Source: Chitinophaga parva
GTDB lineage: Bacteria; Bacteroidota; Bacteroidia; Chitinophagales; Chitinophagaceae
DNA: 64,000 nucleotides
Direction of reading: 5' to 3'
Assembly: GCF_003071345.1 (NCBI RefSeq)
Contig: NZ_QCYK01000002.1
Span: 1,364,001-1,428,000 of the forward strand
Below the pieces are notes generated by a model, which was not told where the DNA came from, made no database searches, and was given only the letters and a program-made list of their open reading frames with translations. Each line of letters starts with the position of its first letter. The first letter of the stretch is position 1. Position numbers and translations under genes: made by a program. This document shows positions 1 through 9,098 of this stretch, in pieces.

Positions 1-1076
1 CCACTTTCAAAGTCGTGGAAGAGGAACTGGCCCAGTTTATCGAGGCCGGAGAAAAATGCTTTGCCGTTATTGGTTTCGGTAAATTCCTGGACAAACTGCT
101 GTAGCCAGGGATCGGTAGCCACCATGAAGGTAGTGATGGGGATCTTCAGTTTTTTGCACTGGGCGGCCAGGTTCAGGGTACGGTTCAGGATCTTGCGGTC
201 CAGGCCATAGCTGTTCTTGTAATACTGGCTGCCTATTTTCAGGCAGGTTGGCTTCCCGTCCGTGATCATGAAGATCTGCTTGTTCGGGTTGCGCCGGCGC
301 CGCAGCACGTCCATGGCCATTTCCAGGCCGGCTACGGTATTGGTATGGTAAGGGCCTACCTGCAGGTAGGGCAGGTCCTTGATCTCTATCTGCCAGGCAT
401 CGTTCCCAAATACGATGATGTCCAGCGTGTCCTTGGGATAGCGGGTAGTGATCAGTTCACTCAGCGCCATGGCCACTTTTTTGGCAGGAGTGATGCGGTC
501 TTCCCCGTACAGGATCATGGAGTGGGAGAGGTCTATCATCAGCGCGGTGGAAGTTTGCGCCTTGAAGTCCGTTTCCTTGATCTCCAGGTCGTCCTGGTAC
601 ATGTTAAAGCTTTCCACCCCGTGGTTGATCTGTGCGTTGCGGATAGAGGCGGTGAAATCTATCTGCTCCACGCTGTCGCCAAACTGGTAGGGGCGGGTGT
701 CTGCATTGAGCTCATCGCCCTGGCCGGGGCGGCGGGTACTGTGCTCGCCTGCAGGCGATTTTTTCATCTTGCCGAAGATCTCTTCCAGGGCGCTTTTGCG
801 GATGGTCTGTTCGGTCTTCCCGGTAATGGCCAGGGAGCCGTCCTGCTCATTTTCCTTGATGTAGCCGCGTTCGCGCAGTTCCTGGATAAAATCCCCCATG
901 CCATATTCATCGTCAGTAAGCTGGTATTCTTTATCCAGTTCCGTCAGCCATTGCAGGGCCTCGGTGGCGTCGCCGTTGGTATAGGTGAGGAGTTGGGTAA
1001 AGGCGCTTAGCAGTCGGTCGAAGGGAGATTTCTGGTTATCGTCCGGGTTGAATTTTCCAAAAAAGATACTTCTCAT
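1..1076 (-). CDS. VWA domain protein, 3' end cut by window edge
   Basis: The reverse strand reads open from an ATG at 1076 to the window edge, 358 codons without a stop. The first 110 or so residues are charged and helical, with no signal peptide, so the protein looks cytoplasmic. A von Willebrand factor A domain follows. Its MIDAS metal-binding motif DLSHS (form DxSxS) lies near residue 180, and the later ITDGKP segment carries the usual second acidic position. VWA proteins of this kind often work with MoxR-type AAA ATPases as metal-dependent chaperones, but no such partner is inside the window, so the role is unknown. The C-terminus is missing only because of the window limit. The domain call is firm; the function is not. 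Confidence 0.85.
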   Translation of the reverse strand, partial: MRSIFFGKFNPDDNQKSPFDRLLSAFTQLLTYTNGDATEALQWLTELDKEYQLTDDEYGMGDFIQELRERGYIKENEQDGSLAITGKTEQTIRKSALEEIFGKMKKSPAGEHSTRRPGQGDELNADTRPYQFGDSVEQIDFTASIRNAQINHGVESFNMYQDDLEIKETDFKAQTSTALMIDLSHSMILYGEDRITPAKKVAMALSELITTRYPKDTLDIIVFGNDAWQIEIKDLPYLQVGPYHTNTVAGLEMAMDVLRRRRNPNKQIFMITDGKPTCLKIGSQYYKNSYGLDRKILNRTLNLAAQCKKLKIPITTFMVATDPWLQQFVQEFTETNNGKAFFSGLDKLGQFLFHDFES

Positions 1077-1366
1077 TCGTCACAGATTTTAGCTGCCCCA
1101 ATCAGGAGGATGGCGGTCCTGGTGCATGGTGGCAGCGGTTTTAACTAGTCTTCGCGGTTTCGTTCTTTAAAATTACAGAAAAAACGCGGGGAATAACGGC
1201 AGGCCCGGGCAGGATTAACGTTTTGTTGGTACCAGGCAGCGGAAAGCGGCTGGTGGCGGGGATGGGGCCTGTTGGTGCTATCCAAAAGAATAGGAGGTAT
1301 ATAGTTTACGGCCAGCTTTATGGAAAATGCCGGATGCTGCATCCGGGGGGTAAAATACATTGTTTT

Positions 1367-2146
1367 ATGAAACTCCGCTTCTTGGTTACCTGTTTGCTAT
1401 GCGCCCATTCCATCGTGTTTGCCCAACAGCAGGCCGGCAGCATCCCGCCACCGGCGGGCTTTACCCGGGTGGGAGCCCCGCCGGGTTCCTTTGCCAGCTG
1501 GCTGCGCCAGGTAGGCCTTAAACAAGATAAGACCGTGTACCTCTACAATGGCACGCCCAAAGGCAACCAGCAGGCCCAGTATGCCGTGCTGGATATTTCC
1601 GTAGGCCACCAGGACCTGCAGCAATGCGCAGACGCCGTGATGCGCCTTTACGCGGAGTGGCGCTACTCCCACCAGCAGTACGGCGGGATCGTGTTCCGCG
1701 CCACGGATGGTACGTTGCTCAACTACGAAGACTGGCGCCAGGGCTATCGCTTTGTATTGCGTAACCGGCACCTGCAAAAGGTGAAAAGTGCCGGCCCCTC
1801 CACCAGCCGGGCGGATTTTGACCAGTACCTGCAGGTGGTCTTCAGCTATGCAGGCACGCTTTCCCTGAGCCGGCAGCTGCACCCGGTGGCCCATGTACAG
1901 GACATAGCCCCGGGCGATGTATTTATTAAAGGCGGTTCGCCCGGCCATGCGGTGATCGTGATGGATGTAGCGGTGAATGCAGCGGGGGAAAAGCGTTTCC
2001 TGCTGGCGCAAAGCTATATGCCTGCCCAGGACATTCACATCCTTAAAAATCCCCAAAGTAACTCACCATGGTACAGTACTGCTTTTGGAAGCGCGCTGGT
2101 AACGCCAGAATGGGTGTTTGCGGGCAATAGCCTGTGCCGTTGGTGA
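1367..2146 (+). CDS. DUF4846 family exported protein
   Basis: A 259-residue protein with an N-terminal signal peptide (MKLRFLVTCLLCAHSIVFAQ). The ATG at 1367 is chosen over upstream in-frame starts because it places the signal peptide exactly at the N-terminus. The body carries features I associate with DUF4846: a GSFASWLR segment, a YNGTPKGNQ segment, then AVLDISVG followed by DLQQCADAVMRLYAEW. Near the C-terminus GDVFIKGGSPGHAVIVMDVA resembles a small papain-like or NlpC-like core with Gly-His, but no catalytic Cys could be placed. It is convergent with the DUF2723 gene. The biochemical role is unknown. An exported location is likely. Confidence 0.8.
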   Translation: MKLRFLVTCLLCAHSIVFAQQQAGSIPPPAGFTRVGAPPGSFASWLRQVGLKQDKTVYLYNGTPKGNQQAQYAVLDISVGHQDLQQCADAVMRLYAEWRYSHQQYGGIVFRATDGTLLNYEDWRQGYRFVLRNRHLQKVKSAGPSTSRADFDQYLQVVFSYAGTLSLSRQLHPVAHVQDIAPGDVFIKGGSPGHAVIVMDVAVNAAGEKRFLLAQSYMPAQDIHILKNPQSNSPWYSTAFGSALVTPEWVFAGNSLCRW

Positions 2147-2164
2147 GCCTAGAAACCGGCTGGC

Positions 2165-2201
2165 ATAAAAAAGCGGGCGTCCCCGTTTGGAGACGCCCGC
2201 T
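2165..2201 (-). terminator. Rho-independent terminator of the DUF2723 gene
   Basis: A perfect 10-bp inverted repeat, AGCGGGCGTC (2172-2181) and GACGCCCGCT (2192-2201), with a 10-nt loop. An A-run at 2167-2172 becomes the U-tract on the reverse strand. It sits 22 bases past the DUF2723 stop and between convergent genes. There is no T-run on the plus side, so it acts mainly on the reverse strand. Confidence 0.85.
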
Positions 2202-2222
2202 GACTATGATCAACAAATGATA

Positions 2223-5200
2223 CTATTTCTTTGCACTATCCGCCGGAGTGGCGCTGGTGTTCATTTTCTGCTGCAGTTCCTGTGCCTTGGCGGCGTCGGA
2301 GAACTGCTGTTTCAACTGCTGGAGGAGGCCGATGAACTGTTCGGAAGAACGGGCTTCCTGCTCCAGGGAGCCGGACTGGCGGTTTGCTGGCAGGGCGCGG
2401 AAGTAGTTGATCTGCTGCTGGCAGTCTTTGGTGATCTGCTGGGAGATCTCGCCTGCTTTTTTCAGATCGCCTGCCAGGTAGTAAGCGTACACGGTCTGGA
2501 GGGAGTAGTAGTTGTGCGTATTACCCAGGCTGGTCATGGCATACGGGAAGTTGCTTTCCAGCAGGTTCTGGTCTGCCTTGTTCAGCACTGTGAGGGCTTT
2601 TTCCTTGTTACCCTGCTGTGCCAGGGCTATACCTTCCTTGGTGAAGGCATTGCGCACGTAGAGCAGCAGTTTACGGTTCGGCTCATCAAAGTAGGTGCCT
2701 TTCTTTTCAGCACCACCAAAGGCAAACTTGGTCATCAGGTTATTGTACGCTACCGGTACGTTCATGTTGTTATCCATGCCAAACGGATCGTTGCTTTCCG
2801 CTTTACGCAGGGGCACCAGGTGATAAGTGAGCCCATCGGTCTGCAGGTAATCGTTCAGGCCCAGGTCTGTGGGGCTGGTGAAGTAAATGGGACGGTTCCA
2901 GTTATTGGCGGAAATGATGTCCAGCAGGGCCAGGTCATTCTTCAGCAGGAAATTTTTCTGCTGGGGGATCTGGAACTGTACCTGGTCCACGATGCGGGCG
3001 GTATCGCCCACAGATACGGTGCCATTGCTGATCACCTGCTGCCTGTTCACCGGGATCACCAGGTTCTTGCTGGGCAGGTAGTTCATCTTGTCACCATCGT
3101 TCTGGTTCACCACCTTGGCGGCGTCTTCATCGCTGCCCATGAACGCCATTACCTCTTTCAGGTTGAAGTATTTATTCTGCGGGAAGCGGCCATCGTCAAA
3201 GAATTGTACATAGTTACGGTTCTCTCCATTGTATTTGTCCGGTGTCCAGCTCATGGGTACCCCCGGCGCTTTGTTCACCATGGCGCGTTGCTGGTCAATG
3301 TACCAGTCTACGCCCAACAGGCTGAGGTTGATCACGCGGATGTCCGGGCGGATGCCTTCCACTTCCTGTGCATACCACAGCGGGTAGGTATCGTTATCGC
3401 CCACCGTAAAGAGGATGGCATTTGGCTGGCAGCTCTCCAGGTAGTCCTTGGCCACATCGCGGGCCAGTGTTTTCTGGGAGCGGTCGTGGTCATCCCATTC
3501 CTGGAAGCCCATCAGCAAAGGTACGGCCAGCAGGCTTATCGCCGTTACGGCCACGCCCGTGCTGCCTTTCAGGCGGGGTAGCAGTTTGTCGTACAGCCAG
3601 AGCACGCCCAGGCCTATCCAGATGGCAAAGGCATAGAAAGAACCTACGTAAGCGTAATCACGCTCGCGGGGCTGGTTACCGGCCTGGTTCAGGTATACTA
3701 CGATGGCCAGCCCGGTGAAGAAGAACAGCAGGCCTACCACCAGCCAGTCACGGAAGCCTTTCTGGTATTGGTATACAAAGCCCAGGATACCGAGGATCAG
3801 CGGCAGCATGAACATCACGTTGTGCGCCTTGCTGTTTTTGAGGCTGTCCGGCATCAGGTCCTGGTCGCCGTACATGAGATTATCAATGAAGGGAATACCG
3901 GTGATCCAGTTGCCATCGCGTGGGTTGCCATAACCCTGCACATCGTTCTGCTTACCGGAGAAGTTCCACATGAAGTAGCGGAAGTACATGAAGTTGACCT
4001 GGTAGCCCAGGAAGAACTTGATATTATCGGCATAACTGGGTGCCTGGCCCTGTGCAAGGCCCAGCCAGTCGCGGTAGTAATCTGCGTGCCCCTGGTCGTT
4101 GCTGCCATCCCATACGCGGGGGAACAGCATCTTGTCGGCCGCGGCGTAAACCGGTTCGCTGCGCTGGCCGGTGATCACGTAGTTCTTCGGACCACGGGCG
4201 TAGTTGTTACCACCGGTCTTGTATTCCGTGGGGCGGGCGGTGAACACCTGGCCGTATACCAGCGGGAAATCGCCGTATTGCTCACGGCCCAGGTAACCTA
4301 CCAGGGAGATGGGGTTGTCCACGTTGTACATGTCTACCGACGGGTTGGCGGTAGAACGTACCATCGTGGTGATATAGGTGGAGTAGCCCAGCAGCAGGAA
4401 CAGGATGCTGGCTGCGGCCAGGCGGGTCACGTGTTTAATGCGGTTGTAGTTGATGGGATAACCTGCCACCTTCAGCAGGTAGGGGAGGCCCAGCAGGAAC
4501 GCGGTAACCAGCAGGCGGAAAATAAGGCCTGCGGTGTTATCGCCATCGTTAAAGCCGGGGATCAGTATTACGGAGGCCATCAGCACCAGTGGGCCGTATA
4601 CGCCTACTTTCGGGTTTACATAACCATAGCCCAGTACTGCTACCAGGGCAATGAAGTAGAAGGCAAAGCCGGAGAAGAAAGGCAGGTGCAGGCTGTTCAC
4701 GAAGAACACGTCCATCAGACCGGAAGCCTTGATGGTATCCTGGATGAGGAACTTCTGAACCAGGCCGGTGATCACGCAGCCCATGACGAAGGCCCATACA
4801 ATGCCCCAGGTGGTTACCTTATAACGGCGGAAGTAATAGATCATCACCATGGCGGGGATGGTCAACAGGTTGAGCAGGTGAACACCGATGGAGAGGCCCA
4901 TCATGAAGGCGATGAGCACAATGTAGCGGTCTGCATTGGGGCGGTCTGCCTCGTGTTCCCATTTCAGCATGAGCCAGAATACCAGCGCAGTGAAGAGGGA
5001 AGACATGGCGTATACTTCACCTTCCACGGCGGAGAACCAGAAAGAGTCGGAGAAGGTGTAAGCCAATGCACCTACGGCACCGGCGCCCATAATGGCGATC
5101 ATCTTGTTAGAGGCTACCACTTCACCGGTGGTGATCATGAGGCGGCGCGCAAAGTGCGTAATGCTCCAGAATAAGAACAGGATGGTAAAGCCACTGGCGA

Positions 5201-5444
5201 TGGCGGACATAAAGTTTACGCCCAGTGCAGCTTTGGAAGGGCTGAGGGGTAAAGTGAAGATACGTCCGATCAGTACAAAGAGGGGTGCTCCCGGGGGGTG
5301 GGGTACCTGCACTTTGTAGATACTGGAAATAAATTCACCACAGTCCCACAAACTGCCGGTCGCCTCCATGGTCATTACATACACAGTGCAGGCAATGATA
5401 CAGACGATCCAGCCTACAATGTTATTAATCCGGTTAAAATTCAT
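2223..5444 (-). CDS. DUF2723 polytopic membrane protein, GT-C glycosyltransferase-like, with C-terminal repeat domain
   Basis: A 1073-residue protein. An N-terminal hydrophobic helix is followed by GSLWDCGEFISS (residues about 30-42), the hallmark of DUF2723, with acidic residues in the first external loop as in GT-C glycosyltransferases. Roughly a dozen membrane segments extend to about residue 640. A soluble C-terminal region follows, ending in helical TPR-like repeats (about 920-1050) and a Lys-rich tail. The human DUF2723 protein TMEM260 is a protein O-mannosyltransferase, so transfer of sugar to exported proteins is a reasonable inference here. The acceptor and sugar are unknown. It is the usual length for the family and transcribed alone, with a strong terminator behind it. 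Confidence 0.88.
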   Translation of the reverse strand: MNFNRINNIVGWIVCIIACTVYVMTMEATGSLWDCGEFISSIYKVQVPHPPGAPLFVLIGRIFTLPLSPSKAALGVNFMSAIASGFTILFLFWSITHFARRLMITTGEVVASNKMIAIMGAGAVGALAYTFSDSFWFSAVEGEVYAMSSLFTALVFWLMLKWEHEADRPNADRYIVLIAFMMGLSIGVHLLNLLTIPAMVMIYYFRRYKVTTWGIVWAFVMGCVITGLVQKFLIQDTIKASGLMDVFFVNSLHLPFFSGFAFYFIALVAVLGYGYVNPKVGVYGPLVLMASVILIPGFNDGDNTAGLIFRLLVTAFLLGLPYLLKVAGYPINYNRIKHVTRLAAASILFLLLGYSTYITTMVRSTANPSVDMYNVDNPISLVGYLGREQYGDFPLVYGQVFTARPTEYKTGGNNYARGPKNYVITGQRSEPVYAAADKMLFPRVWDGSNDQGHADYYRDWLGLAQGQAPSYADNIKFFLGYQVNFMYFRYFMWNFSGKQNDVQGYGNPRDGNWITGIPFIDNLMYGDQDLMPDSLKNSKAHNVMFMLPLILGILGFVYQYQKGFRDWLVVGLLFFFTGLAIVVYLNQAGNQPRERDYAYVGSFYAFAIWIGLGVLWLYDKLLPRLKGSTGVAVTAISLLAVPLLMGFQEWDDHDRSQKTLARDVAKDYLESCQPNAILFTVGDNDTYPLWYAQEVEGIRPDIRVINLSLLGVDWYIDQQRAMVNKAPGVPMSWTPDKYNGENRNYVQFFDDGRFPQNKYFNLKEVMAFMGSDEDAAKVVNQNDGDKMNYLPSKNLVIPVNRQQVISNGTVSVGDTARIVDQVQFQIPQQKNFLLKNDLALLDIISANNWNRPIYFTSPTDLGLNDYLQTDGLTYHLVPLRKAESNDPFGMDNNMNVPVAYNNLMTKFAFGGAEKKGTYFDEPNRKLLLYVRNAFTKEGIALAQQGNKEKALTVLNKADQNLLESNFPYAMTSLGNTHNYYSLQTVYAYYLAGDLKKAGEISQQITKDCQQQINYFRALPANRQSGSLEQEARSSEQFIGLLQQLKQQFSDAAKAQELQQKMNTSATPADSAKK

Positions 5445-5467
5445 ACGGTTGTTTTAAGATATTCCGA

Positions 5468-5498
5468 CAAAAATAGAAAAAGTAGTAAATAATGCTAA
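5468..5498 (-). promoter_or_regulatory. Putative promoter of the DUF2723 gene
   Basis: On the reverse strand, 5475-5468 reads TATTTTTG, a full match to the Bacteroidota -7 box TAnnTTTG, 23 bases before the ATG. The -33 position (5498-5495) reads TTAG, three of four matches to TTTG. The rest of the 299-base gap up to 5743 is low-complexity, partly G-rich sequence in which I see no gene or other signal. Confidence 0.4.
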
Positions 5499-5743
5499 TA
5501 TGGTAAAAGGAATTAAGGTTTAATTAAGCCAGGCGGAGTTGGTTGCAGGTCTTTTGGTAAAGGGTTACAATGGCGCTCCGACAAAGCTGAATAAGGCCGG
5601 CCGCAATTTAAGGGAATAAATGAATGCGAAAATCACGGAAAGCTGATTGGGGATATTCTGTCTGTAAAAAGGGGGTTTTGGCGGGTAAAGGGGGTGGCGG
5701 GAGCGCGGTTTTTGCGGTTTTTGGGGCAGGGGGTGATCGAATT

Positions 5744-6313
5744 TTATTCCACCCGGTGTGGAATAGCCCGCCCGGAATAATCATCAATCCGCACATCATA
5801 CTGGCCCCGCACCCAGAACAGCAGGCACGCATTCAGCGCATCCATATCCTCATCGCGCAGGCGGAACTGGAAGCGGTATTGTTTCCCATTTTCATAAAAC
5901 TCCAGCACGTTGGTAAGCCCGGAGCGCACGTAGTTGCGGGTGATATTCCGGTCATCCCTGCCCGTAAAGCCCTGGTCATCTTCGGCGGCCTCAATGAGCA
6001 CGCTGATCTGCTCCAGGTCCTGCATGGAGAATACCATGAAGGAGTCGTCCGTCCATTCTGCGGTGAGCTGCCAGGGCTCCAGTTTCAGATAGCCGGTAAT
6101 GGTGTAAGGATCACCAATGAACTGCTTTACCACCAGTAGCACTACCAGCGTTACTACCAGGAACTGCCAGCCCAGGATGCTTTGGAAAAATACGAGGTTC
6201 AGGGGGATGGCCAGCAGCCAAAGCCCGAGGCAGGCATAGAACACCTGGTGCCTGCGTCCCCATTTTTGGGTATTTACAATAGGAACTGTCAGGGATGTGG
6301 GAATCATGGACAT
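5744..6313 (-). CDS. Membrane protein with two helices and a soluble C-terminal domain, unknown
   Basis: A 189-residue protein I do not recognise. Two closely spaced hydrophobic segments (about residues 23-42 and 48-64) form a membrane hairpin. The remaining 120 residues are soluble and strand-rich, with alternating hydrophobic pattern (YTITGYLKLEP, WTDDSFMVFSMQDLEQISVLIE, VLEFYENGKQYRFQFRL), like the PH-like or YcxB-type domains that follow such hairpins. That comparison is inference. It lies 58 bases after the SAM hydroxide adenosyltransferase gene on the same strand and may be cotranscribed with it. A second ATG two codons in (6307) is possible. Confidence 0.75.
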   Translation of the reverse strand: MSMIPTSLTVPIVNTQKWGRRHQVFYACLGLWLLAIPLNLVFFQSILGWQFLVVTLVVLLVVKQFIGDPYTITGYLKLEPWQLTAEWTDDSFMVFSMQDLEQISVLIEAAEDDQGFTGRDDRNITRNYVRSGLTNVLEFYENGKQYRFQFRLRDEDMDALNACLLFWVRGQYDVRIDDYSGRAIPHRVE

Positions 6314-6371
6314 GAAATCATTTCAGCGCTAAAGATAAACGGATTTTCCGCAAGGGTTAGTATGCGCGGGA

Positions 6372-7199
6372 TTATTCAAACACGATGCGCACGGTCTGGT
6401 AAAAGCTCAGTTGCGCGGAGAGGCCCGGCTGCATCAGCTGGTCGCGCTGGAAGCCCTGTAGGCCAAAGAGGCCGGCGGCATTCCCTTTATTCACTGCAAT
6501 TTCCAGGTAGCCGGCTGCATTGAACAGGGCCAGTTTATGGCCTTCCGGCACATCCGCATAGGTTTCACTCATCTGCGTGATCACTTCGTCACGGCGGAAG
6601 AAAATAGAGAAGCGGCGGCCCTTGCGCCAATGGTCAAACTGGGCGCGGGTAATATTCACCACCACATTTTCAAAGCTGTCGATGTGGATGATCTGGCCCT
6701 CAATGTAATCATCGCCGGTAAGCGGTTGCAGGTTGTGACGGATCACGATCTCGCTCACCACTTCTCCCACCTCCTCCATGGAATGCCCTGCCTGTAAGGA
6801 TTTCACGGCACGCATGAGGGTGTTGATGATGGTAAAGGTATTCTTGGGTTGCGCAGTGTCCAGCGGTAATTTGATCACCTTTTCCGGCGTGCCCTCTGCA
6901 ATCATGGTGAGCAGGCCATTGTCTGCACAACCAATGTACTGGCCGTTATGGCGGGCCAGCAGCACATGTTCCTGCTTGCGGTCAAAGAGGTTGATGAGCA
7001 CAAAGTGGAACGTACTTTCCGGGAAAAATGAAAATGCACTTTTGCAGATGTAGGTAGCCTGCGGGAGGTTAAAAGGGGAGATATGGTGTGAGATGTCCAT
7101 CACCTGGCAATCGGGGCAATGCTGCCACAGGTGCCCTTTGATGGCACCTACAAGGTAATCCTGCAGTCCGATATCCGATGTTAAGGTAATGATAGACAT
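6372..7199 (-). CDS. SAM hydroxide adenosyltransferase (DUF62 / chlorinase-fluorinase superfamily)
   Basis: A 275-residue cytoplasmic enzyme. The N-terminal motif ITLTSDIGLQDYLVGAIKG matches the family pattern TLTTDFG..D.YVG..KG, whose Asp binds the ribose of S-adenosylmethionine. CQVMDISHHISPFN and the segment GQYIGCADNGLLT are also typical. A C-terminal beta domain begins with GQIIHIDSFENVVVNIT. Family members of this class split SAM with water to adenosine and methionine; only the rare halogenases use chloride or fluoride. I see no reason to call this a halogenase. The physiological purpose of SAM hydrolysis is unsettled. The start is the first ATG and keeps the conserved N-terminus intact. 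Confidence 0.9.
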   Translation of the reverse strand: MSIITLTSDIGLQDYLVGAIKGHLWQHCPDCQVMDISHHISPFNLPQATYICKSAFSFFPESTFHFVLINLFDRKQEHVLLARHNGQYIGCADNGLLTMIAEGTPEKVIKLPLDTAQPKNTFTIINTLMRAVKSLQAGHSMEEVGEVVSEIVIRHNLQPLTGDDYIEGQIIHIDSFENVVVNITRAQFDHWRKGRRFSIFFRRDEVITQMSETYADVPEGHKLALFNAAGYLEIAVNKGNAAGLFGLQGFQRDQLMQPGLSAQLSFYQTVRIVFE

Positions 7200-7310
7200 G
7201 ATGAAAATAAAAAGAGGACCGTAGTCCTGAAACGCGTGCTATACTTCAATTTTAGTGCCGCGTTGCAAAGAACGGTCATAAATTGCCGATAGCCTTGGAT
7301 TTTATATTCA

Positions 7311-7350
7311 CGTGGATAACTGTTGTTATTTAACATTTATTTCATCCACG
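7311..7350. other. Short inverted repeat in a 321-base gap
   Basis: CGTGGAT (7311-7317) and ATCCACG (7344-7350) pair across a 26-base AT-rich loop, in the gap between the SAM-cleaving enzyme (starts 7199) and the end of the SDR gene (7521). It could be an operator for the gene at 7199 or chance. No convincing gene was found in 7200-7520; a possible 81-codon frame there has no start signal or recognisable protein. Confidence 0.3.
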
Positions 7351-7520
7351 CGGAGATCATCAAAGAACGTAATGAAGGTATTAAATATATAAGTGAAGTG
7401 CTGAAATGGTCTGGGGAAGGGCACTTGGGCCGTGTGGGAAGGAGGGCAGGCATGCGACGTGATGCACATAGCCGGGGTAAGATGCGCATGCCTGCTGTAA
7501 AGAGCGCATTGTGGAAAGCC

Positions 7521-8333
7521 TTATTGCAAGGGCGATCCGGGCTCTTTTTTGAAGTGGTTGAACACTAACCCGTCTGCAATGCCGGGGATCAGTTTGTTCA
7601 GCCAGACGGTGAGTTTTCCTTGTCCGGTAAGTACCAGCGTGCGTTTGCGCCTGCTCACGGCTTTGAATATCTCGGTGGCCACCGCTTCGGAGGTCATGAG
7701 TTTGCCTTCGTCCAGCGGGGTTTCACTTTGTGCGGTACCATGCTGGTTCAGGGCCGTGTTGCGGATGTTGGAAGCGGTGAAGCCAGGGCATACCCACATC
7801 ACGTTCACGCCTGTACGTAGATTTTCGGTGCGCAGTGCTTCCAGGAAGCCCTGCATGGCAAACTTGGACGCGGAGTAGCCGGTGCGGCCGGGCAGCCCGC
7901 GGTAGCCTGCAATAGAGGACACACCTACCACCGTGCCTTTGCTGGCCAGCAGCGCCGGCATGGCAAATTTGGTACAGTACACCGTGCCCCAGAAATTAAT
8001 ATCCATCAGTGATTTCAGTACGGAAATATCTGCATCCTTAAAAAGGGCGCGCATAGAAATGCCGGCATTATTGATCAATATATCAATCCGGCCAAACTGG
8101 CTGTACACCGCGTCAATAAAGGATTTACAATCGGCTTCTATGCTCACATCGGCCACCTGGGTAAAGAGGTCCGATGCATTCAGCTCATTTTTCAGCGCTT
8201 CCAGGGCCGGTTGTTTGCGGGCGCATACGGCTACCTGGAAGCCTTCGCGGCGGTATTTTTCTGCCAGTGCCCTGCCTATGCCGGAGGTACCCCCGGTAAT
8301 GACGGCCACTGGTTTACTGGATGTTGTTTGCAT
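7521..8333 (-). CDS. Short-chain dehydrogenase/reductase (SDR)
   Basis: A 270-residue classical SDR. It has the NAD(P)-binding TGGTSGIG near residue 13, the NNAG motif after IDILI, and the catalytic YSASK near residue 152 with the upstream active-site Ser in VSSIAGYRG. The Arg-Lys pair in CARKQP after the second strand suggests NADP(H) preference (inference). The ATG at 8333 is chosen because it places the Rossmann motif at the usual distance; the upstream in-frame ATG would add 19 residues with no family counterpart. The substrate is not evident. It stands alone between two gaps. Confidence 0.9.
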   Translation of the reverse strand: MQTTSSKPVAVITGGTSGIGRALAEKYRREGFQVAVCARKQPALEALKNELNASDLFTQVADVSIEADCKSFIDAVYSQFGRIDILINNAGISMRALFKDADISVLKSLMDINFWGTVYCTKFAMPALLASKGTVVGVSSIAGYRGLPGRTGYSASKFAMQGFLEALRTENLRTGVNVMWVCPGFTASNIRNTALNQHGTAQSETPLDEGKLMTSEAVATEIFKAVSRRKRTLVLTGQGKLTVWLNKLIPGIADGLVFNHFKKEPGSPLQ

Positions 8334-8486
8334 GTAATGGATTAGTAGTGAAATGCAACTGCCTTGCGGCGGGCTGCTATGGTGCAACAAATGTAAACAA
8401 ATATTTATGGAAAAAGCCGCCGGGCCACGCGCGCTTTATCAGCCGGAGCGGGTGATGTGGAGGCGGTGGTTGTAGGCGGAAGTCGC

Positions 8487-8494
8487 TACCTTTG
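8487..8494 (+). promoter_or_regulatory. Putative -7 promoter box before the acetyltransferase
   Basis: TACCTTTG matches TAnnTTTG exactly and lies 55 bases upstream of the ATG at 8550. The matching -33 element is weak (only TTG at a short spacing). It supports starting the GNAT gene at 8550 rather than upstream. Confidence 0.4.
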
Positions 8495-8549
8495 GGCCGT
8501 GGGCCGCCGTTTTTCCTGTCCACCGGCATTTCACCGTAAAACCATCGCT

Positions 8550-9080
8550 ATGATCTTCACCGAACGTCTTATCCTCAAACCTTACGAGGTGTCTGATGCT
8601 GCCGGCTTTTACCGGCATTTGCAGCATAACCGGGACTACCTGGTGGACTACTTTGCCAGCCTGGTACAGCACCTGCATTCCGAAGAAGACGTGGCAGCCT
8701 ATTTTAAAAAGAAGGCGGAGCAATGGCAGGCCCGTAAAGGATTTGCCTGTGGTGTGTTCCTCAAAGGCACGGGCATTATCGGGCACGTGTCTGTACGGGA
8801 TATAGACTGGCGGGTGCCGAAGGGGGAGCTGGCTTATTTTATTTTCAAGGAATTTACCGGCTACCAGTACGGCGCGGAGGCCCTGGCTGGCTTCCGCGAC
8901 TGGTGCTTTCATGAGCAGGCCTTTCACCGGTTGTATATGAAAATAGGGGTGGATAACCTGGCCAGTGTGAAGACCGCGGAGCGTTGCGGCTTCCAGTTTG
9001 AAGGCCTCCTTAAAAGTGATTACCGCAAGCGGAATGTAGAACTGGTAGACCTCCAGATCTATGGCTGTGTAAAAGTGTAA
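8550..9080 (+). CDS. GNAT family N-acetyltransferase, RimJ/RimL-like
   Basis: A 176-residue GNAT protein. MIFTERLILKPYEVSDAAGFY is the standard first strand of the RimJ/RimL type, FIFKEFTGYQYGAEAL gives the acetyl-CoA pyrophosphate-binding region with a modified R/Q-x-x-G-x-G/A pattern, and NLASVKTAERCGFQFEG is the usual C-terminal motif ahead of the last strands. These enzymes acetylate N-terminal or small-molecule amines. The acceptor cannot be told from sequence. The ATG at 8550 gives the canonical N-terminus and lies downstream of the -7 box at 8487. The next gene follows after 18 bases, so the two are probably cotranscribed. Confidence 0.88.
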   Translation: MIFTERLILKPYEVSDAAGFYRHLQHNRDYLVDYFASLVQHLHSEEDVAAYFKKKAEQWQARKGFACGVFLKGTGIIGHVSVRDIDWRVPKGELAYFIFKEFTGYQYGAEALAGFRDWCFHEQAFHRLYMKIGVDNLASVKTAERCGFQFEGLLKSDYRKRNVELVDLQIYGCVKV

Positions 9081-9098
9081 CGTTTAAAATTCCATGCA

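Noticed and set aside
2187..5174. Long open frames on the plus strand opposite the DUF2723 gene (up to 468 codons)
   Set aside because: They mirror the codon pattern of the large minus-strand gene, have no recognisable domains or start signals, and overlap it fully.
6372..7199. Possible SAM-dependent halogenase (chlorinase/fluorinase)
   Set aside because: No extra halide-site features could be seen; the common hydroxide adenosyltransferase of the family is the safer call.
7323..7568. An 81-codon plus-strand frame in the gap before the SDR gene
   Set aside because: No promoter, ribosome site or recognisable protein; it runs into the SDR gene antisense.
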